64,000 nucleotides of DNA from Pannonibacter sp. SL95 (GCF_026672425.1 NZ_JAPPRC010000003.1:1656501-1720500), one strand, 5' to 3'; positions 15,183-24,478 are shown, counted from the first letter of the stretch. Numbers and translations are program-made. The notes: generated from the letters alone by a model not told the origin.

Positions 15183-16361
15183 TCAGGCATCCATGGCAGC
15201 AAAGCCGCGGGCGAGATCGGCAATCAGATCCTCCGGGTCTTCCAGGCCGATATTGAGCCGGATGCTCTCGCCGCCGGGCATGGGTGTGCCGGCGCTGCGG
15301 ATGCCGGCCAGTTTCACCGGAATGGCAAGGCTTTCGAACCCGCCCCAGGAATAGCCGAGCCCGAACAGGCGCAGACCGTCGAGGAAGGCACTCGCCTGGC
15401 CCTTGGTGACGTCCGAAGAAAAATCAAAGGCGAACAGGCCGCTGGCTCCCGAAAAATCCCGCGACCAGAGCGCATGACCTGGATCCTGCCGCAGGGCCGG
15501 ATAGCGGATCGCGGCCACCTTTGGCTGGCTGCTGAGCCAGTCGATCACGGTCAGCGTGGTCCGGTAATGCCGCTCCAGCCGGACCGACATCGTCCTGAGG
15601 CCACGCAGCGCCAGATAGACATCGTCCGGTGCGATGTGCACGCCCATGGCCCCGTGCAGCTCGATCAGGCCGGGAAGGGCGCGCTCGCTTGCAGCAATGG
15701 TGCCGATGGTCACGTCGGAATGGCCGACAATGTACTTGGTGCCGGCCTGGATCGAGAGATCCACACCATGCGCGATCGGCTTGAAATAGAGCGGCGTTGC
15801 CCAGGTGTTGTCCATCAGGACAAAGGCACCGATTTCTTTCGCCGCAGCGACGATTGCGGGAATATCCTGCATCTCGAACGTCAGGGATCCGGGCGCTTCG
15901 GTGTAGATGGCGGCTGTGTTGGGCTTGAACAGGGATCTGATTCCCGCTCCAAGGTCTGGACGGAAATATTCCACCGAGATGCCATATCGCGGAAGAACCG
16001 TGTCGCAGAAGTGCCGCGTCGGCCCATAGACCGTATCGGCGACCAAGAAGTGATCACCGGCCTTGATGCAGGACAGACAGGCAATCGACACCGCATTCAG
16101 GCCGGATGTCGCCAGTTTCGTCCCGGCAGCGCCCTCCAGAGCCGTCAAAGCTTCCTCAAGGGCATCTGTCGTCGGGTTGCCGCGCCTTGCGTAATTGTAC
16201 TTCTGTGCCCCGGGCGCCATGTGGGCGGTATCGGGAAACAGGACCGTCGAGGCATGCACCACCGGCGGATTGACGAAGCCATGGAACTCGTCCGGGTGGC
16301 GCCCGGCATGGACGAGAATTGTGTCTGGCTTTTGATCAGTTGGTGCCGTTTTCTTGCTCAT
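15183..16361 (-). CDS. metC: Cystathionine beta-lyase
   Basis: The product has 392 residues, starting MSKKTAPTDQK. It is a PLP-dependent Cys/Met metabolism enzyme: YARRGNPTT near the N terminus, then SGLNAVSIAC, DNTWATP, and SIQAGTKYIVGHSD with the PLP lysine. The C terminus has GGFESLAIP and SIRLNIGLEDPEDL. The GLNAV and GYSWGGFESL patterns favour beta-lyase over gamma-synthase. By family it splits cystathionine to homocysteine, pyruvate and ammonia. It is monocistronic and convergent with the lipid A operon. Confidence 0.87.
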   Translation of the reverse strand: MSKKTAPTDQKPDTILVHAGRHPDEFHGFVNPPVVHASTVLFPDTAHMAPGAQKYNYARRGNPTTDALEEALTALEGAAGTKLATSGLNAVSIACLSCIKAGDHFLVADTVYGPTRHFCDTVLPRYGISVEYFRPDLGAGIRSLFKPNTAAIYTEAPGSLTFEMQDIPAIVAAAKEIGAFVLMDNTWATPLYFKPIAHGVDLSIQAGTKYIVGHSDVTIGTIAASERALPGLIELHGAMGVHIAPDDVYLALRGLRTMSVRLERHYRTTLTVIDWLSSQPKVAAIRYPALRQDPGHALWSRDFSGASGLFAFDFSSDVTKGQASAFLDGLRLFGLGYSWGGFESLAIPVKLAGIRSAGTPMPGGESIRLNIGLEDPEDLIADLARGFAAMDA

Positions 16362-16643
16362 GTTCACCGTCGCAGTTGCGTTTCTGTCCGAAAGGGGGGA
16401 ATCGGCAATGGAAATATTCCTCAGACCAACCTGCAACCCCTTGACCCGCCCCGTCAAATGCCATCGAATGGACACCATTGGATTGGCGCTCAATCATGTC
16501 CCTCGTCTGGCAGCGCAAAGTGTTGTCGGGAGGACCGGGGTCCGGTTACGGCCGGGCAGGGGGTCCGGCGGCGGGCGTGACGTGGTTGCGGCGGCAAGAC
16601 CGATGAAAAAATACAGATGGGTAACAATAAAGGCTGCAAATCC

Positions 16644-17660
16644 ATGAAAGCTAATCTCGTTCCGCTTCTGCTCGGCGCCGCGATGGGCGTTGCCGCGACC
16701 TCCGCGTCCGCCGGCACCCTTGACGACGTCAAGGCCAAGGGCTTCATCCAGTGCGGTGTGAGCCAGGGTCTGCCGGGCTTCTCCAACCCGGACGCGCAGG
16801 GCAACTGGACCGGCCTCGACGTCGATATCTGCCGTGCCGTTGCCGCTGCCGTGTTTGGCGATGCCAGCAAGGTCAAGTACTCCCCGCTGAACGCCAAGGA
16901 GCGCTTCACCGCGCTGCAGTCCGGCGAAATCGACATGCTGTCGCGCAACACCACCTGGACCGTTTCGCGCGACACCTCGCTCGGCCTGAACTTCACCGGC
17001 GTCACCTATTATGACGGCCAGGGCTTCATGGTTCGCAAGTCGCTCGGCGTTGCCGGCGCTCTCGAACTGTCGGGCGCTTCTGTCTGCACCCAGACCGGTA
17101 CCACCACCGAGCTGAACGTCGCCGACTACTTCCGCACCAACAACATGCCGTATGAAATCGTCGCCTTCGAAAAGGCCGACGAAGTGGTCAAGGCCTATGA
17201 CGCCGGCCGCTGCGACGTGTTCACCACCGACGCCTCGGGCCTCTATGCAGAGCGCCTGAAGCTGACGAACCCGGGTGACCACATTGTTCTGCCGGAAATC
17301 ATCTCCAAGGAGCCGCTCGGCCCGGTCGTCCGCCATGGCGACGATCAGTGGTTCGACCTCGTGAAGTGGTCGCTCTACGCAATGGTCAACGCCGAAGAGC
17401 TGGGCATCACCCAGGCCAATGTTGAAGAGATGAAGAAGTCCGAAAACCCGGAAATCAAGCGTCTCCTCGGCGTTGAAGGTGCATTTGGCGAAGGCCTCGG
17501 CGTCTCGAACGACTGGGTCGTCAACATCGTCAAGGGCGTCGGCAACTACGGCGAAGCCTTCGACCGCAACATCGGTCCGGACACCCCGCTCGGCATCGCA
17601 CGCGGCCTGAACGCGCTGTGGTCGAAGGGCGGCATCCAGTACGCTCCGCCGGTCCGCTAA
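16644..17660 (+). CDS. aapJ: General L-amino acid ABC transporter, periplasmic binding protein
   Basis: The product has 338 residues. A short signal peptide (ending SASAG) precedes a type-3 solute-binding fold: GFIQCGVSQGLPGFSNPD, WTGLDVDICRAVAAAVFGD, ERFTALQSGEIDML, and GTTTELNVADYF in the hinge region. Length and motifs match AapJ, which feeds L-amino acids to AapQM. The chosen ATG precedes MKANLVP; an upstream in-frame start at 16617 would add nine residues before the signal. Two stem-loops separate it from aapQ, fitting the usual higher expression of the binding protein. Confidence 0.93.
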   Translation: MKANLVPLLLGAAMGVAATSASAGTLDDVKAKGFIQCGVSQGLPGFSNPDAQGNWTGLDVDICRAVAAAVFGDASKVKYSPLNAKERFTALQSGEIDMLSRNTTWTVSRDTSLGLNFTGVTYYDGQGFMVRKSLGVAGALELSGASVCTQTGTTTELNVADYFRTNNMPYEIVAFEKADEVVKAYDAGRCDVFTTDASGLYAERLKLTNPGDHIVLPEIISKEPLGPVVRHGDDQWFDLVKWSLYAMVNAEELGITQANVEEMKKSENPEIKRLLGVEGAFGEGLGVSNDWVVNIVKGVGNYGEAFDRNIGPDTPLGIARGLNALWSKGGIQYAPPVR

Positions 17661-17679
17661 GACCAGCTGGCAGCTAAAC

Positions 17680-17744
17680 CGGATCTCCTGTTGATCCGGG
17701 CTCCGCATCGCCGTCCCGGCCGGCTTTTACTGGCCGGTCGGGAC
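17680..17744 (+). promoter_or_regulatory. Two stem-loops between aapJ and aapQ
   Basis: CCGGATC/GATCCGG (17680-17700) is followed by an 11-bp stem of 17713-17723 with 17734-17744 (one G-U). Neither has a T run, so they are more likely 3' stabilisers or partial terminators setting the aapJ-to-aapQ ratio than full terminators. Confidence 0.6.
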
Positions 17745-17898
17745 GAGCGTCATAAAGGCAGACCCGAAAAGCAAAAACAGGGCTGTCTCAGGGGACACAT
17801 GACCGTTTCCGCGTCGACGGGGAAAATGAAACGGTCTGCTGCATGACGGACGCGGACTTCAATCACGCGTCGGTGCGGTACAGGTTTGGCGAGGGAAT

Positions 17899-19113
17899 AT
17901 GACAATTCGGGATAACGACGGGGCGTCATCCGATACAAGGGTGTCGCTGGTCAACGACCCGCGTGTGCGAGGCATATTTTTCCAGGTGCTGCTGCTGGCA
18001 GTCATCGTGTTTGCAGGCTGGACCATCGTCAGCAACACGATCACCAACCTGCAGCGCCAGAATATCGCCTCCGGCTTCGGGTTCATGGACAGAACGGCAG
18101 GCTTTGGCACATCCCAGAGCCTGATCGAATACACGGAATCCTCGACTTACGGCGATGCGCTGATGGTCGGATTCCTTAACACGCTGCTGGTCGCTGTCAT
18201 CGGCATCATTCTTGCGACCCTGCTGGGCTTCGTCGTCGGCGTCGCCCGCCTGTCCAAGAACTGGGTGATCGGCAAGCTGGCGTATTGGTACGTCGAAATC
18301 CTGCGCAACATTCCGCTGCTGTTGCAGATCTTCTTCTGGTACTTCGCCGTTCTGCGTGCGATTCCGGACAAGCGCAGCAAGTGGTCGCTGTTCGACACCT
18401 TCCACCTCAATGTCGCCGGTCTCTGGCTGCCGGAGCCGATCTATGCGCCGGGCGCATCGACGGTCGGCTTTGCCCTGATTGCCGCGCTGGTCGTGTCCTT
18501 CGTCATCAAGGGCTGGGCGCGGCGCCGGCAGGAAGCAACCGGCCAGCAGTTTCCGGTGTTCCTCACAGCGCTCGGCCTGATCATCGGCCTGCCTGTCGTG
18601 GCCTTCTTTGCTACGGGGATGCCGATCACGCTCGAGCATCCGGTGTTCGTCGACAGCGGGCCGCTGCTGCGCCAGGGCTTCACGCTCGGGACCGGCATGA
18701 CGCTGATCCCGGAGTTCCTGGCCCTGACACTGGCGCTGACGATTTACACCTCTTCGTTCATCGCCGAAATCGTCCGCGCCGGCATCCAGGCAGTCAACCA
18801 TGGCCAGACGGAGGCGTCGCACGCCCTCGGGCTGCGGCCGTCGCCGACCTTGCGTCTCGTGATCGTGCCCCAGGCCATGCGCGTGATCATTCCGCCGCTG
18901 ACCAGCCAGTATCTGAACCTGACCAAGAACTCCTCCCTCGCGGTTGCGATCGGTTTCCCCGATCTCGTCTCGATGGGCGGAACCGTGCTCAACCAGACCG
19001 GACAGGCTGTTGAGATCATTGCGGTCTGGATGACGATCTATCTGTCGCTCAGCCTCATCACCTCGGCTTTCATGAACTGGTACAACCAGAAAATGGCGCT
19101 GGTGGAGCGGTAA
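17899..19113 (+). CDS. aapQ: General L-amino acid ABC transporter permease AapQ
   Basis: The product has 404 residues, long for the HisM family, as is typical of AapQ. An N-terminal membrane segment (FFQVLLLAVIVFAGWTI) and large periplasmic insert precede the core permease. The coupling-helix EAA region reads EASHALGLRPSPTLRLVIVPQA, and EILRNIPLLLQIFFWYF is a characteristic AapQ stretch. It forms the membrane channel with AapM. It lies 238 bp after aapJ and 2 bp before aapM. Confidence 0.93.
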   Translation: MTIRDNDGASSDTRVSLVNDPRVRGIFFQVLLLAVIVFAGWTIVSNTITNLQRQNIASGFGFMDRTAGFGTSQSLIEYTESSTYGDALMVGFLNTLLVAVIGIILATLLGFVVGVARLSKNWVIGKLAYWYVEILRNIPLLLQIFFWYFAVLRAIPDKRSKWSLFDTFHLNVAGLWLPEPIYAPGASTVGFALIAALVVSFVIKGWARRRQEATGQQFPVFLTALGLIIGLPVVAFFATGMPITLEHPVFVDSGPLLRQGFTLGTGMTLIPEFLALTLALTIYTSSFIAEIVRAGIQAVNHGQTEASHALGLRPSPTLRLVIVPQAMRVIIPPLTSQYLNLTKNSSLAVAIGFPDLVSMGGTVLNQTGQAVEIIAVWMTIYLSLSLITSAFMNWYNQKMALVER

Positions 19114-19115
19114 GG

Positions 19116-20282
19116 ATGAACACCATGGCTCAAACTCCTGTCTTCCAGATCCGGACCGAGGAAGCCCCGAAGCTTGCCGCTCCGGTCTCCACCTCCGGTG
19201 CCATTGGCTGGATGCGGCAGAACCTGTTTTCCTCGATTGGAAACACGGTGCTGACGCTCATCGGCCTCTACATTGCCTGGTTGCTGCTGGCACCACTGGT
19301 GCAGTTTGCCCTGATCGATGCGGTGTGGACCGGCGAGGACCGCAAGGCGTGTCTGGCGCCTGAAGGCTCCGGCGAGCACGTCGGTGCCTGCTGGGCTTTC
19401 GTGCGGGCGTATTTCCCCCAGTTCATCTACGGCCGCTACCCAGCCGAAGAAGTCTGGCGTGTGAACATCGTCTTCGCGCTGTTTGCCCTGCTGCTCGTGC
19501 CGCTGGCCATCCCGAAGGTTCCCTACAAGCGGATCAACGCAGCCCTGTTCCTGGTCGCGTTCCCGATCGTCGCGTATTTCCTGCTGACCGGTCTCACCAT
19601 CGGTGATCAGGTCGTGCTGCCGATCGTCGAGACGCGCATCTGGGGCGGCCTGCTGGTCACGCTGGTCATCGCGGTGACGGGCATCACGGCATCGCTGCCT
19701 CTTGGCATCCTGTTGGCCTTGGGACGCCGGTCGAAGTTGCCGATCGTCAAGATGTTCTCGGTGATCTTCATCGAGTTCTGGCGCGGCGTTCCCCTGATCA
19801 CCGTTCTGTTCATGTCTTCGGTGATGCTGCCGCTGTTCCTGCCCGATGGCATCACCTTCGACCGGCTCCTGCGCGTGCTGATCGGTGTGACGCTGTTCTC
19901 GGCCGCCTACATGGCGGAAGTGGTGCGCGGCGGTCTCCAGGCGATCCCGAAAGGTCAGTATGAGGGTGCCATGGCACTGGGTCTCGGCTTCTGGCAGATG
20001 ATGCGTCTCATCATCCTGCCGCAGGCGCTGAAGCTGGTGATTCCGGGCATCGTCAACACCTTCATCGGGCTGTTCAAGGACACCACCCTGGTTCTGATCG
20101 TCGGCATGTTCGACTTGCTGGGACAGATCCAGTCGTCCTTCTCGGATCCGACCTGGGCGACGCCGGTCACAGGGCACACAGGCTACCTGTTTGCCGCGAT
20201 GATCTTCTTCACCTTCTGCTTCGGCATGTCGCGCTACTCCATCTATATGGAGAACCGCCTGCATACCGGACACAAGCGCTAG
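19116..20282 (+). CDS. aapM: General L-amino acid ABC transporter permease AapM
   Basis: The product has 388 residues. Several N-terminal membrane helices and a periplasmic region ([14 protein letters not shown]) precede the conserved permease core. This core has [18 protein letters not shown] and the EAA loop [22 protein letters not shown]. It pairs with AapQ. It follows aapQ by 2 bp, so translation is probably coupled, and the ATPase gene comes 68 bp later. Confidence 0.93.
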   Translation: MNTMAQTPVFQIRTEEAPKLAAPVSTSGAIGWMRQNLFSSIGNTVLTLIGLYIAWLLLAPLVQFALIDAVWTGEDRKACLAPEGSGEHVGACWAFVRAYFPQFIYGRYPAEEVWRVNIVFALFALLLVPLAIPKVPYKRINAALFLVAFPIVAYFLLTGLTIGDQVVLPIVETRIWGGLLVTLVIAVTGITASLPLGILLALGRRSKLPIVKMFSVIFIEFWRGVPLITVLFMSSVMLPLFLPDGITFDRLLRVLIGVTLFSAAYMAEVVRGGLQAIPKGQYEGAMALGLGFWQMMRLIILPQALKLVIPGIVNTFIGLFKDTTLVLIVGMFDLLGQIQSSFSDPTWATPVTGHTGYLFAAMIFFTFCFGMSRYSIYMENRLHTGHKR

Positions 20283-20350
20283 CTTCAGCCGACCGGCAGG
20301 CGCGGATTGCCCGCGCCGCCTCTCGCAAAGACGTATTCTGGAGTAACTTC

Positions 20351-21154
20351 ATGACTGAGAACGCAGTCTCCGATCTCGAAATCGCGGTCGACCGCAGCAA
20401 GATGAAGGTGTCTGACACCGACGTGGCGGTTGAGATCGTCGGCATGAACAAGTGGTATGGCGACTTCCATGTGCTGCGCGACATCAACCTGAAGGTCATG
20501 CGCGGCGAGCGTATCGTCATCTGCGGCCCGTCCGGGTCGGGCAAATCGACGATGATCCGCTGCATCAACCGCCTGGAAGAGCACCAGCAGGGCAAGATCG
20601 TTGTCGACGGCATCGAACTGACCAACGACCTCAAGAAGATCGACGAGATCCGCCGTGAGGTTGGCATGTGCTTCCAGCACTTCAACCTGTTCCCGCATCT
20701 GACGATTCTGGAAAACTGCACGCTGGCGCCGATCTGGGTGCGCAAGATGCCGAAGAAGCAGGCGGAAGAGATCGCCATGCACTATCTGAAGCGCGTGAAG
20801 ATCCCGGAGCAGGCGCACAAGTACCCCGGTCAGCTGTCCGGTGGCCAGCAGCAGCGTGTGGCCATCGCCCGCGCACTCTGCATGAGCCCGAAGATCATGC
20901 TGTTCGATGAGCCGACCTCGGCGCTCGACCCGGAAATGATCAAGGAAGTGCTCGACGTGATGGTCAACCTTGCAGAAGAAGGCATGACCATGCTCTGCGT
21001 GACGCACGAGATGGGCTTTGCTCGCAAGGTCGCCAACCGCGTCATCTTCATGGATGCGGGCCAGATCGTCGAACAGAACGAGCCGGAGGCCTTCTTCCTG
21101 AACCCGCAGCATGAGCGCACCAAGCTGTTCCTGAGCCAGATCCTGCATCACTGA
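20351..21154 (+). CDS. aapP: General L-amino acid ABC transporter ATP-binding protein
   Basis: The product has 267 residues. The Walker A motif GPSGSGKST is at 59-67, the signature LSGGQQQR, the Walker [12 protein letters not shown] and the switch His in [28 protein letters not shown] is typical of AapP/BztD. It energises uptake by AapJQM at the cytoplasmic face. It is the last gene of the operon, followed by a 10-bp-stem hairpin. Confidence 0.94.
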   Translation: MTENAVSDLEIAVDRSKMKVSDTDVAVEIVGMNKWYGDFHVLRDINLKVMRGERIVICGPSGSGKSTMIRCINRLEEHQQGKIVVDGIELTNDLKKIDEIRREVGMCFQHFNLFPHLTILENCTLAPIWVRKMPKKQAEEIAMHYLKRVKIPEQAHKYPGQLSGGQQQRVAIARALCMSPKIMLFDEPTSALDPEMIKEVLDVMVNLAEEGMTMLCVTHEMGFARKVANRVIFMDAGQIVEQNEPEAFFLNPQHERTKLFLSQILHH

Positions 21155-21182
21155 GGGGTGCAACCAGGCCAGTCCTGCTCGA

Positions 21183-21207
21183 GGGCGCGGAGGAACACTC
21201 CGCGCCC
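21183..21207 (+). terminator. Hairpin after aapP (first of two copies)
   Basis: GGGCGCGGAG and CTCCGCGCCC form a perfect 10-bp stem with loop GAACA, followed by TTGAGCTT. The U tract is weak. An almost identical hairpin occurs at 21394-21418. Confidence 0.6.
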
Positions 21208-21232
21208 TTGAGCTTGATGGCAACCCCTCGAT

Positions 21233-21362
21233 CGTCATCCCGGACGCAGCGAAGCGGAGATCCGGGACCGGAGAGCCAAGGTCTCTCCGGGGGTAACAGA
21301 TTGGAATATAGAGGCCTCGTCTCTCCGGTCCCGGCTCGGCGCTGCGCTTGGCCGGGATGACG
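21233..21362. repeat. Dispersed palindromic repeat (130 bp)
   Basis: It begins CGTCATCCCGG and ends with the exact inverse CCGGGATGACG. Inner arms also pair (GATCCGGGACCGGAGAG against CTCTCCGGTCCCGGCTC). A related element with the same ends lies at 41246-41423. Resembles the intergenic palindromic families of rhizobia. Confidence 0.7.
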
Positions 21363-21393
21363 ACGGTGAGGTCAAGGTTTGTAAGCAGTCTGG

Positions 21394-21420
21394 GGGCGCG
21401 GAGGAATACTCCGCGCCCTT
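21394..21420 (+). terminator. Hairpin, second copy, downstream of the palindromic repeat
   Basis: The same 10-bp stem as at 21183, with loop GAATA, followed by CCTTTGTC. The two copies bracket the palindromic repeat. Confidence 0.55.
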
Positions 21421-21507
21421 TGTCTATGGGAAGAGGTGACGATGAGAACGGGCTGGCTGTACCTGGCGCTGCGCCTCGCGCGTTGACTGATCCAGGGCAT
21501 GGGACCG

Positions 21508-22107
21508 CTACGGGGCGTCGGCAACCAGCTGATCGACGGCGAGATGCGCAAGGCGGGTAAGCTCGGTCCGCGGCGTTCCTGCCCGCGCCCGGGCGCTGAG
21601 GCCAAAGAGGACCGTGGCCAGCATCGTCGCCAGATCCCTTGTGGCCTGATCCGGCTCGGCGCCTTCCGCAAGCACGTTGCAAAGCCCCTTGTCCATTTGC
21701 CGCTGCATCCTGGACAGTTCCAGCATCATGTCCGCGTCCTGCAGCGCTTCGGCCGGGACCGTGCTGATCACGAAGCAGCCAAGCGACTGGTTGCTGTCAT
21801 CGCCGGTGTAGATGTCCAGCGCTGTTTCAAGAATGGCAAGCACGCGCGCCTTGCGGCCTTCCGCCTGCGCCAGCCGCTGCAAGGCTGCCTCGGTCACCTT
21901 CCCCTGAAAGCGGCGCAGCGCCGCCGTAAAAATGTCCTTCTTGTTGCCGAAGGCAGCATAAAGGCTCGGCCGATTAAGCCCTGTCGCCGCCGACAGGTCA
22001 TCCAGAGACGTGCCGCTGTAGCCCTGACGCCAGAACAGGGCCAAGGCCCGCTCCAGCACTTCGGTTTCCTCGAACTTGCGCGGCCGGCCACGGCGGGTCT
22101 GGGTCAT
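21508..22107 (-). CDS. TetR/AcrR family transcriptional regulator
   Basis: The product has 199 residues. The N-terminal helix-turn-helix reads VLERALALFWRQGYSGTSLDDLSAATGLNRPSLYAAFGNKK, a textbook TetR DNA-binding domain. The C-terminal ligand domain contains ALDIYTGDDSNQSLGCFV and a final leucine-rich helix. The start is the ATG at 22107. No ribosome-binding site precedes it, and an inverted repeat begins 3 bp upstream. It probably represses itself and the divergent HD-domain gene. Confidence 0.88.
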   Translation of the reverse strand: MTQTRRGRPRKFEETEVLERALALFWRQGYSGTSLDDLSAATGLNRPSLYAAFGNKKDIFTAALRRFQGKVTEAALQRLAQAEGRKARVLAILETALDIYTGDDSNQSLGCFVISTVPAEALQDADMMLELSRMQRQMDKGLCNVLAEGAEPDQATRDLATMLATVLFGLSARARAGTPRTELTRLAHLAVDQLVADAP

Positions 22108-22109
22108 TA

Positions 22110-22164
22110 TGTACCGTTTCGAATAAAAAACATTGCCTGCGTTTATTATGTTCGATATGGTACA
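22110..22164. promoter_or_regulatory. Probable TetR operator (spaced inverted repeat)
   Basis: TGTACCGTTTCGAA (22110-22123) and TTCGATATGGTACA (22151-22164) are inverted copies matching at 12 of 14 positions. They lie between the divergent TetR and HD-domain genes in an AT-rich stretch. The centre-to-centre distance is about 41 bp, near four helical turns. Confidence 0.65.
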
Positions 22165-22191
22165 AAAATCAACTGCGGGAGTTCAGTCGAC

Positions 22192-22926
22192 ATGCGCAAG
22201 ACCGCAATGGGCACCCTGGCCTGGAGTGAGAGGGTAGCACCACGGGATCGTGGCCAGACATCAACGCTCGAAAAGGGGCAGCTGGCGTTGAACATGATCT
22301 GGACCGCAGCCCTTGAAAGCGGTGACTGGCTGCGCAGCCAGCTTGGTCTCATGACCCCGGAGGCCGTGGACATCGACACCCTGAGCCCGCCCGATACGCA
22401 GCTGGTCCGAGACAGTGTTGCACTGGCCGCTGCTGTCCAGCCGGAGGCTCTGACCGAGCATTGTTGGAGGACATACTACTACGGCGTTCTGCTGGGGCAG
22501 CAGCGTGGCCTTACATTCGATCGCAGCCTTATGTTTTCTGCAGCGATGCTGCATGACGTGGGGTTGGCGCGTGACCGCCGCGTTGCGCCGGGCGAGTGCT
22601 GCTTTGCCGTGTCCGGGGGGCAGCGCGCGCGTGGCCATCTGATTGCTTGCGGTCATGCGAGCGACATCGCCGACAAGGTCGCCGAGGCCATCACGCTGCA
22701 TCTCAATGGCTACGTCAGTGCGCGCCGGCATGGCGCGGTCGCTCATCTGGTGAACCGTGGCGCGATGTGCGACGTCTTCGGCGTGGCGCGCCGGAGAATT
22801 GCAACGTCGACACGCGAGACGCTGGCTGCGCGCCATCCGGTGGACGGTCTGGTCGAGGCGCTCGAAATCCATACGACCCGGCATCTGAAAGGCACGCGGG
22901 CGGATCTTCTGGTCAGGCTCGGGTGA
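22192..22926 (+). CDS. HD-domain metal-dependent hydrolase-like protein
   Basis: The product has 244 residues. HCWRTYYYG, then FSAAMLHDVGL (the HD pair), and later ACGHASDIADKVAEAITLHLN are the ordered metal-ligand segments of the HD superfamily, most like the cyanamide-hydratase-type group. The substrate is unknown. GGGAG lies about 10 bp before the ATG. It is transcribed divergently from the TetR regulator across a shared operator, so it is probably induced by the regulator's ligand. The frame is open further upstream, but the operator occupies that DNA. Confidence 0.7.
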   Translation: MRKTAMGTLAWSERVAPRDRGQTSTLEKGQLALNMIWTAALESGDWLRSQLGLMTPEAVDIDTLSPPDTQLVRDSVALAAAVQPEALTEHCWRTYYYGVLLGQQRGLTFDRSLMFSAAMLHDVGLARDRRVAPGECCFAVSGGQRARGHLIACGHASDIADKVAEAITLHLNGYVSARRHGAVAHLVNRGAMCDVFGVARRRIATSTRETLAARHPVDGLVEALEIHTTRHLKGTRADLLVRLG

Positions 22927-23048
22927 GCGAGGGCCGAGGTTCGGGTCCTGCCTGTCTTTATTTCACCAGATTCACGTAACGTTATGGGCTTGGCTGGTAA
23001 GCGTTGCTTCGATCTGGCGACGATAAAAGACCAGGAGGCCCCATCTTG

Positions 23049-23588
23049 ATGTCCAACCATGACTTCGAACCCGGCATTCGCGATGAGAATTTCGCAGCGC
23101 GCGCCATGCCGCGTCAGCCCCTTGCTCGCAGCCGCTGTGAGGCGCGCAGCGCGGGCGGCAGCACGTTGACCCGGCTCGTCGGTCTCAGCCTGCCCGTCGC
23201 ACTTGCGCTTTTTCTGGCCCTGGTGTTTTCCGCAAGAGCGCAAGATGCGGCTCTGCCGGTTGACCTCGTAGGCAAATGGCTTGCTGAGGATATCGGCGGG
23301 AAAGGCGTGATCGATACGGCACAAACCGTGCTCGAAATCGAGGATGCAGGCACGGTGTCTGGGTCCACCGGCTGCAACACGATGTTCGGTCAGGTTCGCC
23401 AGGGCGCAGGCGTGCTGAAGATTGGGCCGCTTGCCGTGACCCGCAAGGCTTGCCCTCCCGCCATCATGGATCAGGAGCGCAAGTTTGTCGAAGCCATCAA
23501 TGCGACGGTCGACTACCGGAGCGAGCGTGGCAAGCTGATCCTGCTCAATGCCAAGGCCGAACCGGTCGCCGTCCTCACATTGATGTGA
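23049..23588 (+). CDS. META-domain exported protein
   Basis: The product has 179 residues with an unusually long basic N-terminal region before a hydrophobic segment (LVGLSLPVALALFLALVFSARAQ), consistent with a signal peptide or anchor. The mature part has the META/HslJ pattern: LVGKWLAEDIGG, VSGSTGCNTMFGQ, IGPLAVTRKACPPAIMDQE and a final strand. AGGAGG lies 10 bp upstream. Related proteins are periplasmic and of uncertain function, in some cases linked to stress. Confidence 0.75.
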   Translation: MSNHDFEPGIRDENFAARAMPRQPLARSRCEARSAGGSTLTRLVGLSLPVALALFLALVFSARAQDAALPVDLVGKWLAEDIGGKGVIDTAQTVLEIEDAGTVSGSTGCNTMFGQVRQGAGVLKIGPLAVTRKACPPAIMDQERKFVEAINATVDYRSERGKLILLNAKAEPVAVLTLM

Positions 23589-23597
23589 CGCCTGACT

Positions 23598-24437
23598 TCA
23601 ACCTGTCACGACAGGGGCGTCATCAAGGGCGCCCCATTCCGACCATGAGCCGTCATAGAGGCTCAGGTCCTTGTGGCCGAGAATCGTGAGAGCCAGCGTG
23701 ATGGCAGCCGCTGTCACGCCAGAGCCGCAGGACGTCGTCACAGGCCGTGACAGGTCCACCCCCGCATCTGCGAAAACGGCCCGCAGCCCATCGGCATCCT
23801 TCACTGTTCCATCCCCGTTGAGCAGGCGGCCGATCGGCGCATTGAACGCGCCGGGCATATGCCCGGACTTCAGCCCGGCACGCGGCTCGGGAGCCGTTCC
23901 GGCAAAACGTTCGGCCGAGCGCGCGTCGACCACCTGTCGCAGGCCGCTGTCCACGATCTGGCGCATCTCTGCAAGGTCAACAACGGCGCCATTGTTCATC
24001 CGGGCGGTGAAATGCCGCTCCGGCCGGCGCACCGCGCCATCCTCGAGAGGCCGCCCTTCCGCCTTCCATTTCGGCAGTCCGCCATCCAGCACAAAGACCC
24101 GTGGGGCGCCCATGGTCTTGAGCATCCACCAGCCGCGCGCGGCCGAGAACAGGCCGACACTGTCATAGACCACCAGGGTCATGCCGTCGCCCACGCCAAG
24201 TTTGCGCATCATCGACGAAAACACATGCGGTGCCGGCATCATGTGCGGCAACGGATTGGCTGTGTCGCTGATCGCCTCGATGTCGAAGCGTACCGCCCCC
24301 GGAATATGTTCAGCGAGATACTCGGCGTTGGCATCGCGGCCCGAGCCTGGCAGATGCAGGCTGGCATCCAGAACCAGCACATCCGGCGCGGACATGTGGG
24401 CGGCAAGCCATTCGGTCGAAACGAGCGGGGAGGTCAT
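23598..24437 (-). CDS. sseA: 3-mercaptopyruvate sulfurtransferase
   Basis: The product has 279 residues built of two rhodanese domains. The first (VLVLDASLHLPGSGRDA) lacks the catalytic Cys; the second ends in the active loop SCGSGVTA. The CGSGVT loop is the mercaptopyruvate sulfurtransferase type rather than a thiosulfate rhodanese. It transfers sulfur from 3-mercaptopyruvate to thiols or cyanide. The ATG at 24437 follows GGAG. It lies 41 bp after the AlaX gene in the same direction. Confidence 0.88.
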   Translation of the reverse strand: MTSPLVSTEWLAAHMSAPDVLVLDASLHLPGSGRDANAEYLAEHIPGAVRFDIEAISDTANPLPHMMPAPHVFSSMMRKLGVGDGMTLVVYDSVGLFSAARGWWMLKTMGAPRVFVLDGGLPKWKAEGRPLEDGAVRRPERHFTARMNNGAVVDLAEMRQIVDSGLRQVVDARSAERFAGTAPEPRAGLKSGHMPGAFNAPIGRLLNGDGTVKDADGLRAVFADAGVDLSRPVTTSCGSGVTAAAITLALTILGHKDLSLYDGSWSEWGALDDAPVVTG

Positions 24438-24478
24438 CGGGAAACTCCAGAGTGGAAAGGGGCTGATGGCGAAGGGGG

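Noticed and set aside
16362-16643. SAM-type riboswitch or leader before metC
   Set aside because: I looked for SAM-II-like conserved pieces upstream of the metC start and saw none.
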